Counted from the first letter of the stretch, positions 34,677 through 43,575 are shown. The stretch: DNA of 64,000 nt from an uncultured Lachnospiraceae bacterium (GCA_910584205.1 CAJUAA010000001.1:184990-248989); one strand, 5' to 3'. The notes: a model not told the origin generated them from the letters alone. A program made the numbers and translations.

Positions 34677-35342
34677 TCAGATTGACGGATTTTGCTGTTC
34701 TGCCAGATGTGCAATGATCTGTTCTTTGGCAAGCTGAAGATGCCGGCTGTTAATTTCCTTCGCCTGCTCCGGCTCTCCTGCCAGTATATGCTGGATAATG
34801 TCCTGATGTTCCTCGATGGATTCATCAAAACGCCCCTGATCCTGAAGCGAGCAGGTACGGAACTGCTGGATCATGATATGGACCCGTTCATAGGCTATGG
34901 ACAGAAAGCTGTTGCCGCTTAAACGGATGATCAGGTCGTGGAGCGCCGTATCCGCCTGAATATACTTTGCCAGATGATGCTGTTCAAATGCGGTCTGCAG
35001 CTGATTCAGGCAGGAGGCCAGCTGCGATTTTGCATCTTCTGTCAGTAAATCCACGATTTTATCAATTGCGTAACTTTCCATCATGACCCGAAGGTCAAAG
35101 ATCTCTTCGATGTCCTTCGGGGTAAATTCCCGTATAAATACGCCTTTGTTGGGAACTTCGACCACCAGGCCGTCGGCAGCCAGCTGCTTTAATGCTTCCC
35201 GCACCGGACTGCGGCTGACCGAAAACTGTTCTGCCAGTTCTTTTTCCTGCAGCCACTGTCCGGGCTGATAGTTTCCGTCACAAATCTCCTTCTTCAACAG
35301 TTCGTATACTTGTCCGCGGATGGTATTGATTACTTTGGGCAT
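34677..35342 (-). CDS. GntR-family (FCD) transcriptional regulator
   Basis: 221 residues. N-terminal winged helix (EQFSVSRSPVREALKQLAADGLVV, with the GntR recognition helix) and C-terminal FCD ligand domain with metal-type His residues (TALHDLIIRLSGN, EEHQDIIQHI). FadR-subfamily members sense organic or sugar acids. It lies divergent from the LarA-like operon and upstream of a gntP remnant. The repeated 17-bp site at 34609 and 35585 is its likely operator, which would make both units its targets. Confidence 0.88.
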   Translation of the reverse strand: MPKVINTIRGQVYELLKKEICDGNYQPGQWLQEKELAEQFSVSRSPVREALKQLAADGLVVEVPNKGVFIREFTPKDIEEIFDLRVMMESYAIDKIVDLLTEDAKSQLASCLNQLQTAFEQHHLAKYIQADTALHDLIIRLSGNSFLSIAYERVHIMIQQFRTCSLQDQGRFDESIEEHQDIIQHILAGEPEQAKEINSRHLQLAKEQIIAHLAEQQNPSI

Positions 35343-35453
35343 ACTTTCCTTTGCTCCCGTTCTTAAAATAACTTTCTATGATTCAGGTTACTGCTCACGA
35401 AATGGACAGTAAGACAGCAACTCATATATCCGGTGTTTAAAAATTGCCGTATG

Positions 35454-35507
35454 ATAAACGGCACTGGAGACCGGGAACTATGAGCGCAGGGATTCAGTGC
35501 CGTTTAT
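35454..35507. repeat. Inverted repeat with 13-bp arms in the GntR-LarA intergenic region
   Basis: ATAAACGGCACTG (35454-35466) and CAGTGCCGTTTAT (35495-35507) are perfect complements around a 28-base spacer. It has no T-run, so it is not a standard terminator. It lies between the divergent starts. Confidence 0.7.
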
Positions 35508-35584
35508 ATAATTCTACCATGTTTTGAGAGATAGTCAAATAAAATCATTGACAAAATCCTTTATTTGTGTTACTTATAAAGTAT

Positions 35585-35601
35585 GGTGTATAATGTATAC
35601 A
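35585..35601 (+). promoter_or_regulatory. Candidate GntR operator overlapping a -10 element
   Basis: GGTGTATAATGTATACA contains an extended -10 (TGTATAAT at 35587-35594) and the palindrome half TGTATACA-like. TTGACA at 35548 lies too far upstream (35 bases) to be its partner. Binding here would block transcription of the LarA-like operon. Confidence 0.6.
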
Positions 35602-35627
35602 ATATGAAAAGCGACAGGAGGGATCAT

Positions 35628-36908
35628 GTGAAAACGATACAGGTTCCGTATTACAAAGGACATATGGAACTTCATATTTCGGAAAAGAACCTGAAAGCGG
35701 TTGTGACTGCCGGAGGGGATACTTTTGATCCGGGAAAAAGCGAGACAGAGCTGGTGCGGGAAGCCCTGGAGCATCCCATCGGTACGCCGAAGCTTCGCAA
35801 GTTGGCGAAAGGAAAAAACAGGGTGACGCTGATTACCAGCGACCATACCCGCGCGGTCCCAAGCAGGCTGACGCTGCCCATTCTTCTGGAGGAGATCCGT
35901 AAGGGGAATCCGGACGCACAGATTACGATTCTGGTGGCCACCGGCCTTCATCGGGCTACGACGGAAGAGGAGATGCGTTCCATGTTCGGAGATGCCATCG
36001 TGAATCACGAGAACATTGCGGTCAATCATGCGTTTGATCCGGATGAATTCGTCTTCATGGGAGTCCTGCCGTCCGGAGCGGAGTTTCATGTCAACAGGCT
36101 GGCGGCGGACTGTGATCTGCTGGTTGCGGAAGGATTCATCGAGCCGCATTTCTTCGCGGGATTTTCCGGCGGGCGTAAAAGCATTCTTCCAGGTGTCTGT
36201 AATGCGGCAACAGTCAATGAGAATCATTCCTATAAAGCCATCGCCAGTCCCTGGTCCGTAACCGGCGTACTTGAGAAAAATCCAATCCATCAGGATATGG
36301 TTACGGCGGCGCGGAGAGTGAACGTCCAGTTTATCCTGAATGTGGCTCAGAACAGCGAGAAAAAGATTATCGCCGCGTTTGCAGGAGATCTGGAACAGGC
36401 CCATGAAAAAGGGGTGGCTTTTGTGCGGGGGCTTGCACAGTGTCCGCCCGTTACAGGAGATATCGTAGTGACTTCCAACGGGGGTTACCCGCTGGACCAG
36501 AACCTGTACCAGACGCCCAAAGCGGTTGCCACCGCGGAGGCGTGTGCAGGGGAAGACGGCGTGATCATCATGTCCGCTTCCTGTGTGGACGGCATGGGGG
36601 GAAGCTTTTTTGAAAAACTGATCGTCAGGGGAACGGTGCAGGAGATTGACGATTATTTATCAAAGATCCCGCCGAAAGAAACGATCAGCGAGCAGTGGTG
36701 CGCGCAGATCTATGCCCGTATTTTAAAAAAGCATAAAGTGATCCTGGTGACGACGTATCTTGACCGGGAAACGGTGGAGAAGGCCAATATGATCCACGCG
36801 TCCAGCCTGGATGAGGCGCTGGAGACGGCGTATCGGATCAAGGGCAGGGACGCGGGAGTGGTGGTGATTCCGGACGGGGTCTCCGTACTTGCAGTGAAGC
36901 CGGAATAA
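35628..36908 (+). CDS. LarA-family nickel-dependent racemase/epimerase homologue
   Basis: 426 residues from GTG 35628 (CAGGAGGG upstream). LarA catalytic segments are present: SDHTRAVPS, ATGLHRAT (His), EPHFFAGFSGGRKSILPG (His and the Lys that binds the nickel pincer cofactor) and NHSYK (His). LarA racemises lactate; relatives act on malate, 2-hydroxyacids or sugar acids. The flanking UxaA-type dehydratase and GntP remnant favour a sugar acid here. No larB or larE is in this window, but a LarC2-like gene ends the operon. Confidence 0.88.
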   Translation: MKTIQVPYYKGHMELHISEKNLKAVVTAGGDTFDPGKSETELVREALEHPIGTPKLRKLAKGKNRVTLITSDHTRAVPSRLTLPILLEEIRKGNPDAQITILVATGLHRATTEEEMRSMFGDAIVNHENIAVNHAFDPDEFVFMGVLPSGAEFHVNRLAADCDLLVAEGFIEPHFFAGFSGGRKSILPGVCNAATVNENHSYKAIASPWSVTGVLEKNPIHQDMVTAARRVNVQFILNVAQNSEKKIIAAFAGDLEQAHEKGVAFVRGLAQCPPVTGDIVVTSNGGYPLDQNLYQTPKAVATAEACAGEDGVIIMSASCVDGMGGSFFEKLIVRGTVQEIDDYLSKIPPKETISEQWCAQIYARILKKHKVILVTTYLDRETVEKANMIHASSLDEALETAYRIKGRDAGVVVIPDGVSVLAVKPE

Positions 36909-36925
36909 GGAGAAAGGAGCCGTAG

Positions 36926-37240
36926 ATGGAAGAATTGAAATTGGCTTTGAAGGTAGACGAAAAAGACAACGTGGCAACGATTTTCGCCAATGGGATCACG
37001 GACGGTACAAAGGTGGTGATCCGCGACCAGAAGGGGACGTCCTGTGAGACGGAGGTCATAGGAGATGTTCCCTATGGGCATAAGATTGCTGTCTGCCCGA
37101 TCAGAAAAGGGGAGTCCGTGATAAAATACGGAGAAAGCATCGGAGCGGCCAGCGCGGATATTCAGGAAGGCGAATACGTGCATGTACATAATATGGAGGC
37201 CATGAGGGGCCGCGGAGATCTGAAGGGGGGAGAAAAATGA
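36926..37240 (+). CDS. UxaA-family small subunit (SAF domain)
   Basis: 104 residues with the SAF beta-clip pattern of altronate/galactarate dehydratase N-domains: KDNVATIFANGITDGTKV, VPYGHKIAV, YGESIGAASADIQEGEYVHVHNM. It is the small subunit of a two-part hydro-lyase, as also in sulfolactate sulfo-lyase SuyA. Its stop overlaps the next start by ATGA. GGAG ribosome site about 10 bases upstream. Confidence 0.88.
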   Translation: MEELKLALKVDEKDNVATIFANGITDGTKVVIRDQKGTSCETEVIGDVPYGHKIAVCPIRKGESVIKYGESIGAASADIQEGEYVHVHNMEAMRGRGDLKGGEK

Positions 37241-38415
37241 GCGTTACATTTCAGGGGTATGTCCGTTCCAACGGGAAAGTCGGAAGCCGGAATCTGGTGG
37301 CGGTGATTCCCAGCGTCATCTGTGCGACCGATGTGGCACAGGCGGTCTGCCGCGCAGTACAGGGAACAGTGGGATTTTTTCACCATCAGGGCTGCTGCCA
37401 GCTTCCGATTGATTTGAAACGTGTGACGGATACTTTGATCAGCCTGGGGTGCAGCCCCAATGTAGGAGCGGTTCTGGTGGTGTCCCTCGGCTGTGAGGGG
37501 ACGGATACCGAACGGCTGGTCAGGGAAATTGCAGAGACGGGAAAGCCGGTAGAGGTGATTCGGATTCAGGAGCTGGGCGGCATGAGCCGAGCGATCCAGA
37601 AGGGAACGGATCTGGCGCAGAAACTGGCCATGGAGATCTCCGGTCTGCAAAGAGAGACGGTTGATATTTCAGAAGTTGTCATGAGCATCAAGTGCGGCGC
37701 ATCCGATACGACCAGCGGAATGGCATCCAACTGCGTGATCGGATATGCGGCGGACAAGCTGGTGGATCTGGGTGCGACGGTGGTGTTCGGCGAGACGACA
37801 GAGTTTCTGGGCGGAGAACACATTCTGGCAAGGAGAGCGGTCGGCGGTGAAGACGGACCGGCAGGGCGCAGAATCTATGAGATCGTGAACCGGATGGAGG
37901 AGCGGGCAAAAGCCGTTGGAGAGGATATGCGGGGCGGACAGCCCACGCCCGGCAATATTGCCGGCGGACTGTCCAGCATCGAGGAGAAGAGCCTGGGCGC
38001 CATTGTGAAAAGCGGACACCGCCCGATTCAGGGCGTGCTGGAATATCCGCAGATGGTAAAAAATGAGAAAGGGCTCTGGATCAAAGACGCGCCGGGACGG
38101 GAACCGGAGATCCTGACCGGGATGGCGGCGACGGGCGCGCAGTTTATGCTGTTCTCTACGGGACGCGGAGCACCCCAGGGATTTCCGAGCATGCCGGTAA
38201 TCAAGATCTGCGGAAATCCTAATACTTATGAACGGATGTCGAATGACATGGATCTGAATGCCGGCGTGATCATCAGCGGGCAGAAGAGCATTGAAGAAGT
38301 GGGAGAAGAAGCGTTTGCTCTGCTGATCCAGGTGCTGAACGGCCGGATGACGAAAAATGAAGCGATCCATTACACAAGTACCATGGATATCTACTGTCTG
38401 GGACCTGTTATATAA
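37237..38415 (+). CDS. UxaA-family large subunit (altronate/galactarate dehydratase type)
   Basis: 392 residues of the UxaA/GarD large domain. Typical text: GYVRSNGKVGSRNLVAVIPSV, HHQGCCQL, LVVSLGCEGTD, MSIKCGASDTTSGMASN, and QFMLFSTGRGAPQGFPSMPV. Several conserved Cys suggest an Fe/S or metal site. Such enzymes remove water from aldonic or aldaric acids, or sulfite from sulfolactate. The substrate cannot be read from sequence. It makes a heterodimer with the SAF protein just upstream. Confidence 0.88.
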   Translation: MSVTFQGYVRSNGKVGSRNLVAVIPSVICATDVAQAVCRAVQGTVGFFHHQGCCQLPIDLKRVTDTLISLGCSPNVGAVLVVSLGCEGTDTERLVREIAETGKPVEVIRIQELGGMSRAIQKGTDLAQKLAMEISGLQRETVDISEVVMSIKCGASDTTSGMASNCVIGYAADKLVDLGATVVFGETTEFLGGEHILARRAVGGEDGPAGRRIYEIVNRMEERAKAVGEDMRGGQPTPGNIAGGLSSIEEKSLGAIVKSGHRPIQGVLEYPQMVKNEKGLWIKDAPGREPEILTGMAATGAQFMLFSTGRGAPQGFPSMPVIKICGNPNTYERMSNDMDLNAGVIISGQKSIEEVGEEAFALLIQVLNGRMTKNEAIHYTSTMDIYCLGPVI

Positions 38416-38447
38416 ATCGATGCGCAGGGAAGGAGGAACAGACAAAT

Positions 38448-40241
38448 ATGGAAAGAAAAGAATTCAGTTCTGTCTTTGCAGCGGTGGAAGCGGCCGCTTT
38501 GAATGATGTGGTGAATCTGACCAGCGACCGGATCGAGGCGCTGGCAGGAGGACATGGTATGGTGAATATGGCGCTCTTTTCCGTGGCGGACGTGATCGTG
38601 GAAGAGCTTCAGAAGGGACAGAGCCTGGAAGTGAAGTTTGCCAATGTCAGACGCCTGCCGGTGGACGAGATCATGAAAAAGGCCATAGACGCGGCAAAAG
38701 CCGCGGGAGCGGACGGCGCCAACGCGGCTTTGATCGCAGCGTCCATGATGTATCTTGCCGGTTCGGCAGCACAGGTGGGAGTACCTGCCGGAAACCGGAA
38801 GCTGGGTGCGACGGCCAGGATGCTGGCGGGCGTGGACCGCTGCGGCGTCAGCGCGGTTCCGACCACGAAGATGAACAGCAAGGTGTCTGCGTTTCCGGCA
38901 GTCTGCGCGATCTATGAAGCGATCCGAAAGGGGGAGCTTTCTCCGGTGGACGGGAAGAATATCCCGCCGTTTGTAGGAGGCGCCATCTATGGACACAGTG
39001 CGCTGGGAGAGGATTATATCTGGCCGGCTCTTGCGAAGAAAGGGGCGCAGATCGGGACGCAGGCGATGCTGGAAGCCATGCATGGGATCGGAATCGGCGG
39101 AAACGCGTTTCAGGCGGCGGTTCTGGGATCAGCGGCGATCCTGGAGATCATCCATCCGGATGCGGAGGTGCCGGAGGAGTGCGGAACTTACGGACGCACC
39201 AGCTCCGTTTATCTGGTAGGAAAGGCTGCGGCAGAGGCGGCGGGCCTTCCGCCGAAGCTGCACATGCGCATTACCGGAGAGGAATATGATACCGCTCATG
39301 TGGTGGGAGATGTGGGATTGATCCTGAAGGACATCGGAGGACCGTCGGTGATTGGAATGATGTCCTTTGCGGAGGTCTTCGCATGTTTCCAGGAGCGGAT
39401 CTGCGGAGGGTCCGGCGGAGCGCACAATCCGCCTCTGGGACATATGACCGGTTATACCATGTGCGTCATCAAGGCGCTGCAGGCGGGAATGACTCCGGAA
39501 GAGATCGGTCCGGCTGTGATGGAAGACCGAAGCACAGATGTGGTCAATCCGTATCCGGCTCCGTTCAGCATTTACGCAGTGGCAAAAAAGGCGTCGGAGC
39601 TGCACAACGGACCAGTGACCAGGCTGCTGGTAGATGCCTCTCTTCCCTATGTGGCAAAACTGATCTACCAGAAGGGGCTTGCCACATATGAAGGGCTGAA
39701 TCAGGGGCGGACGCTGGCGGACATCGTCAGACAGATGGACGATGAGCGTGTGGCGGACATCGAGACCTACGGGGCAAAATACTGGAAGAAGCTGGCCGGC
39801 CGCGATGTGACGGTCAAATATCTGAAAATTGAAAATGCAGCCAGAAGGACTTCCAAACTTGTAAAAAAATATCTTGCGTTCGACCCGCTGATTACCGTAG
39901 AAGTGACGGAAGGGGAAAAACACGTGGTCATGGAGCATTTTACGGATCAGGTCATTCCGCAGGTCTGCCTGGGAGAGCGGCCCGATCTTGCCTGGGCGAC
40001 CGAGATCGCGGCCCCGCTGACATCGGAGGTCGTCCTTTCCGGCAATATGATCCTGAATGTGGTGATTCCGGCGGCCATGGCCTCTGTGATGGGATATGCG
40101 TCCATCGACGACGCGGCGGCAGAAGCGGAAAAGGCGGCTTATATCACAGCCGGTATTCCGGGCCCGAAGATGGCGGCGAAAAAAGCAGCGAAGCTTGCGT
40201 GTGAGATTTACAGAGCGCTGACTGGACCGGAATGCCCATGA
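38448..40241 (+). CDS. Uncharacterised 597-residue protein of the LarA-UxaA operon
   Basis: I do not recognise the family. It is soluble, Ala/Gly-rich, with no signal peptide or membrane helix. Glycine- and His-containing blocks stand out: GGHGMVNMALFSVAD (about residue 30), AQVGVPAGNRKLGATARM, FVGGAIYGHSALGEDYIWPA, GGSGGAHNPPLGHMTGYTM (about 325) and VNPYPAPFSIYAVAKK. The ordered His, Asp and Gly clusters look like an enzyme. AAGGAGG is the ribosome site, and the stop overlaps the next gene. Conservation with LarA/UxaA neighbours should be tested. Confidence 0.75.
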   Translation: MERKEFSSVFAAVEAAALNDVVNLTSDRIEALAGGHGMVNMALFSVADVIVEELQKGQSLEVKFANVRRLPVDEIMKKAIDAAKAAGADGANAALIAASMMYLAGSAAQVGVPAGNRKLGATARMLAGVDRCGVSAVPTTKMNSKVSAFPAVCAIYEAIRKGELSPVDGKNIPPFVGGAIYGHSALGEDYIWPALAKKGAQIGTQAMLEAMHGIGIGGNAFQAAVLGSAAILEIIHPDAEVPEECGTYGRTSSVYLVGKAAAEAAGLPPKLHMRITGEEYDTAHVVGDVGLILKDIGGPSVIGMMSFAEVFACFQERICGGSGGAHNPPLGHMTGYTMCVIKALQAGMTPEEIGPAVMEDRSTDVVNPYPAPFSIYAVAKKASELHNGPVTRLLVDASLPYVAKLIYQKGLATYEGLNQGRTLADIVRQMDDERVADIETYGAKYWKKLAGRDVTVKYLKIENAARRTSKLVKKYLAFDPLITVEVTEGEKHVVMEHFTDQVIPQVCLGERPDLAWATEIAAPLTSEVVLSGNMILNVVIPAAMASVMGYASIDDAAAEAEKAAYITAGIPGPKMAAKKAAKLACEIYRALTGPECP

Positions 40242-40741
40242 AGCTGTTTCAAAAAGACGGAACTTTACTGTATGTACAGGCGGACCATGTGACGGGAGAA
40301 CTGATGGGAAGCGTGATCGAATATCTGTATGATGCGGGAGCATGCAACGTACAGGTGATTCCCACCATAACGAAGAAAAACCGTCCGGGATATCTTTTTC
40401 TGATCGATGTCAAAAGCGGTTCGCTGGAGGACGTGGAGCAGGTACTGATCCGGGAACTGTCGGTGACCGGGTGGCATCGGGTTCGCACGGAACACTGCCA
40501 TCTGGAGGTTGAATATCTGAAAAAGCGGGTGGAATTCCGCGTGGGTCAGGAAAATTTCTGTATGGAAGTAGAAGGAAAGAAGTCTTACGGGATCACAGAG
40601 ACATTTCGTCCGGAACACAGAAGCTGCGCAAAGCTGAAAGAGATCCTGAGAAGCAGGGGGAAAGATTTTGCGCTGGAAACCTGTAAAAAGATTCTGACGG
40701 AGATTCTGGAACAGGATTTATCGGTTTATTCCTCAGAATAG
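40238..40741 (+). CDS. Stand-alone LarC C-terminal-like domain (LarC2)
   Basis: 167 residues. The order GSVIEYLYDAGACNVQVIPT, KKNRPGYLFLIDV, a Thr/Trp-Arg switch (VTGWHRVRTEHCHLE) and FRPEHRSCAKLKEI matches the LarC2 half of the nickel inserter that finishes the LarA cofactor. Normal LarC has about 400 residues with an N-terminal LarC1. LarC1 is absent here. It overlaps the preceding stop by ATGA and closes the LarA-like operon. It may insert nickel or hand over the cofactor. Confidence 0.72.
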   Translation: MKLFQKDGTLLYVQADHVTGELMGSVIEYLYDAGACNVQVIPTITKKNRPGYLFLIDVKSGSLEDVEQVLIRELSVTGWHRVRTEHCHLEVEYLKKRVEFRVGQENFCMEVEGKKSYGITETFRPEHRSCAKLKEILRSRGKDFALETCKKILTEILEQDLSVYSSE

Positions 40742-40798
40742 ACAGGGCAGAGTCCCGCCATTAAAATACAGCCGGCATCTTGTTTTAATTCCATAAAT

Positions 40799-40838
40799 GG
40801 GGCCGCTGTTCTGCCATATGGCTGCAGGACGGCGGCCC
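40799..40838 (+). terminator. Strong hairpin after the LarC2-like gene
   Basis: GGGGCCGCTGTTCTGC with GCAGGACGGCGGCCC, one G-U and one mismatch. No real T-run follows, so it may be a weak terminator or an mRNA-end stabiliser. Confidence 0.45.
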
Positions 40839-40864
40839 TACTCCTAAAAAACGTAAAATTGTGT

Positions 40865-40904
40865 AAAAAGCGTCCGGCGGGGCATCCCCTGCAGGGCGCT
40901 TTTG
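40865..40904 (+). terminator. Rho-independent terminator
   Basis: AAAAGCGTCC and GGGCGCTTTT with an inner GGGG/CCCC stem, ending in TTTT. It isolates the LarA-like operon from the enolase/TRAP operon. Confidence 0.65.
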
Positions 40905-40966
40905 CTGTGTTGCACAAAAAACAGGCGAATTTCCCAAAATTTCGAAGCAGATTATACGGTTTATCA

Positions 40967-41021
40967 TTGACATTTTATTTAAAATGTGCTATATATTAAT
41001 TAGATGATTTGTTCGACAAAT
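40967..41021 (+). promoter_or_regulatory. Promoter and palindromic operator of the dehydratase-TRAP operon
   Basis: TTGACA (40967-40972), 17 bases, TATATA (40990-40995). Just downstream is a perfect palindrome ATTTGT-TCG-ACAAAT (41007-41021), the layout of FadR/GntR operators. The GntR gene at 45520 is the obvious candidate. Confidence 0.7.
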
Positions 41022-41092
41022 ATACAAATTAACACTTGAGAAACCGCAGACTGTGCGGAAGATTTAAAACCGTTCGAAAGAGAGGGAAGCCA

Positions 41093-42301
41093 ATGAAAAT
41101 TGTAAGCGTTGACTGTATGGTGATCGACAGCGGGGATCCGTGTAAAGGGCGGAATACGTGGAATCCTGTCATTATCAGAATCAATACAGATGAAGGAATC
41201 AGCGGTTATGGAGAGGTGGGAGTCGCGTATGGGAAAGCCTATCGCTCCGGTTTTGGAATCATTCAGGATTTTGGGGAGGTCATTCTGGGAGAAGATCCCA
41301 TGAAGATTGAAAAGATCTGGGAAAAGCTTTACCGGAATACATTCTGGGGGCTGGGAGGAGGAACCATCATCAGTGCCGGTATGAGCGCGGTCGATATTGC
41401 ACTGTGGGACATCAAAGGCAAGGCGCTGGGAGTGCCGGTCTATGAGCTGCTGGGCGGGAAGACCAATGACCGGCTGAGAACATATGCCAGCCAGATTCAA
41501 TTCGGATGGGGTGTGGAGCGCGTGGTTCCGGAGCGGGATCTGATGATACGGCCGGAGGATTACGCCGCAGTAACGAAGAAGGTGATGGAAGAGGGTTATA
41601 CGGCGGTAAAGGTGGACCCGATTGCGTTAAGCCTGCAGGAACCAGACGGGAAAGGCCCATGGAAAAAGACGGGAGTGTTATCAGATCTTCAGGTACATAC
41701 CGCCTTTGAGCGCGTGGCCGCCATCCGTGAGACAGGAGGAAAAGACCTGGATATCATTATAGAGCTTCATTCCTACACGGATACCATATCGGCGGTTCAG
41801 CTGGGACGGCGTCTGGAAGACCTGAATATCTATTATTATGAAGAACCGGCCCATCCTTTGAACAACAAAAACATGCTGGAGATTCACCGGAAGCTGAATA
41901 TGCCGATTGCAAGCGGGGAAAGAATCTATGGGAGAACCGGATTCAGGCCGTTCCTGGAAGACCGGTCGCTGCAGGTGGTGCAGCCGGATATCTGTCTCTG
42001 CGGAGGACTGTCGGAAGCGAAAAAGATCTGCGATATGGCCAGCGCCTATGACTGTGCGGCGCAGATCCATGTATGCGGGAGTCCGATTTCCAAAGCGGCA
42101 GCGCTGCAGATCGAGGCGGTGCTTCCCAATTTTCTGATCCATGAGCACCATGGATGGGCACTGCATCCGGACTGCAGGAAGACCTGTATCCATGACTATC
42201 AGCCGGTGAACGGTTATTATGAAGTTCCGGACAGGCCGGGGATCGGCCAGGAACTTTGTCCGGATACGATAGAGAAAGCGGTAAAAGTAACAATCAAGTA
42301 A
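41093..42301 (+). CDS. Enolase-superfamily acid-sugar dehydratase
   Basis: 402 residues of the mandelate racemase/GalD-type enolase superfamily. The capping domain is followed by a barrel. Metal-ligand acids occur as IIIELHSYTD (Glu plus His two residues on, the DxH-type acid-base of galactonate/mannonate dehydratases), YYEEPAHP (Glu) and SGERIYGR (Glu), with a catalytic-type His in HVCGSP. This suggests dehydration of an aldonic acid to a 2-keto-3-deoxy acid. The exact sugar is unknown. The TRAP transporter genes follow directly. Confidence 0.85.
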   Translation: MKIVSVDCMVIDSGDPCKGRNTWNPVIIRINTDEGISGYGEVGVAYGKAYRSGFGIIQDFGEVILGEDPMKIEKIWEKLYRNTFWGLGGGTIISAGMSAVDIALWDIKGKALGVPVYELLGGKTNDRLRTYASQIQFGWGVERVVPERDLMIRPEDYAAVTKKVMEEGYTAVKVDPIALSLQEPDGKGPWKKTGVLSDLQVHTAFERVAAIRETGGKDLDIIIELHSYTDTISAVQLGRRLEDLNIYYYEEPAHPLNNKNMLEIHRKLNMPIASGERIYGRTGFRPFLEDRSLQVVQPDICLCGGLSEAKKICDMASAYDCAAQIHVCGSPISKAAALQIEAVLPNFLIHEHHGWALHPDCRKTCIHDYQPVNGYYEVPDRPGIGQELCPDTIEKAVKVTIK

Positions 42302-42346
42302 AAAAGAACCAGTACACAAAATGATTCAGGAAAAGAGGTTGCAAAA

Positions 42347-43513
42347 ATGAAAAAAAGAAATATGGCAGGTTTATTTATGGCAGTTGTTATGGCAGTTTCC
42401 GTGACGGCGTGCGGGTCTTCTTCCGGCGGTTCGCAGACGGAAGAGAATGTGCAGACTCCTTCTGCGGAGGCCGAAGAGAATACGGCGAATGCGGATCAGG
42501 GAGACGTATATTCCGGTATCAACGCGTTTGAGGCCTGCGAATGGGCGGCGGATAAGTATCCGGATGCGACGGTCGTACGCTATACGAACAATACGTCCAC
42601 GGGAACATTTGAGACCAACGGAGGGGCCATTCCGGCGGAAGTGCTGTATCTTGCAGTGAATCTTCCCATCGAGACGGAAGGGAGGTACCGGGTGGAACTC
42701 TATGCAGACGGAATGCTTGCAAAATCTACAGATGATATTGTATCCGGCCTGAAAAGCGGGGCGTTTGAAATGAACTGTCTGTCCGTTGCCAATTTTGGAA
42801 GCTACACGGATGCGTTTACGGAGATGAGCGTGCCTTTCCTGTTTTCCACGGAAGATCAGGTGAAGTCCGCGCTGGAGGCGGGGCTGAAAGACGCCATGTG
42901 CAGCAAAGCGGAGGCGGATATTGAAGGCGTGCTGTTTAAAGGGATCGCGCCGTTTGGTTTCCGGGAAATGACAAACAACAAGCAGGAAATTGTGACTCCG
43001 GACGATTTGAAAGGACTGAAGATGCGGATTCTTACGGATCCTCTGCAGGTGACTGCATTTGAGGCCATGGGAGCGTCTGTCACCAATGTAACCTACAGTG
43101 AACTCTATACATCCCTGCAGCAGGGCGTCTGCGACGGAGAGGAGAATCCCTTCCAGAATCTGGTGGTCGATAAGCTGATGGAGGTACAGAAATACTGTAC
43201 GCTTACCAACCATCTGTATCAAATGTCAGCGCAGCTGATCAGTGAATCTTTCTGGAACAGCCTGAGCGCAGAAGATCAGGAAATTTTTGAACGGCTGATC
43301 GATGAAGCCGAGGCGGAAGGATACAAAAGAGTGGAGGAACTGAATGATTACTACAGAGAAGAGTGTCTGAAGAGCGGTATGCAGATTCGGGAACTGAGTC
43401 AGGAAGAAATTCAGGTATTTAAAGACCTGATGGAAGAAAAAGTATATCCACTGGCTGTGGAAACCATGGGGCAGGAACGCTGGGATGCCCTTCAGGGATA
43501 TCTTGAAAACTGA
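42347..43513 (+). CDS. TRAP transporter solute-binding protein DctP
   Basis: 388 residues. A lipoprotein signal (MAVSVTACGSS, Cys near residue 22) anchors it outside the membrane. A Ser/Glu-rich linker follows and then the DctP fold (LYADGMLAKSTDDIVSGLKSG, LKGLKMRILTDPLQVTAFEA with the Arg that contacts substrate carboxylates, and LQQGVCDGEENPF). It binds an organic acid, probably the substrate of the dehydratase upstream. A 45-base gap with AAGAGG separates the genes. Confidence 0.92.
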   Translation: MKKRNMAGLFMAVVMAVSVTACGSSSGGSQTEENVQTPSAEAEENTANADQGDVYSGINAFEACEWAADKYPDATVVRYTNNTSTGTFETNGGAIPAEVLYLAVNLPIETEGRYRVELYADGMLAKSTDDIVSGLKSGAFEMNCLSVANFGSYTDAFTEMSVPFLFSTEDQVKSALEAGLKDAMCSKAEADIEGVLFKGIAPFGFREMTNNKQEIVTPDDLKGLKMRILTDPLQVTAFEAMGASVTNVTYSELYTSLQQGVCDGEENPFQNLVVDKLMEVQKYCTLTNHLYQMSAQLISESFWNSLSAEDQEIFERLIDEAEAEGYKRVEELNDYYREECLKSGMQIRELSQEEIQVFKDLMEEKVYPLAVETMGQERWDALQGYLEN

Positions 43514-43575
43514 TCCGTCTGATGTGACAGGGTAAGGCCCGCCGGCTTTCCGGCGGGCCGGAAAGAGAGAAATCA

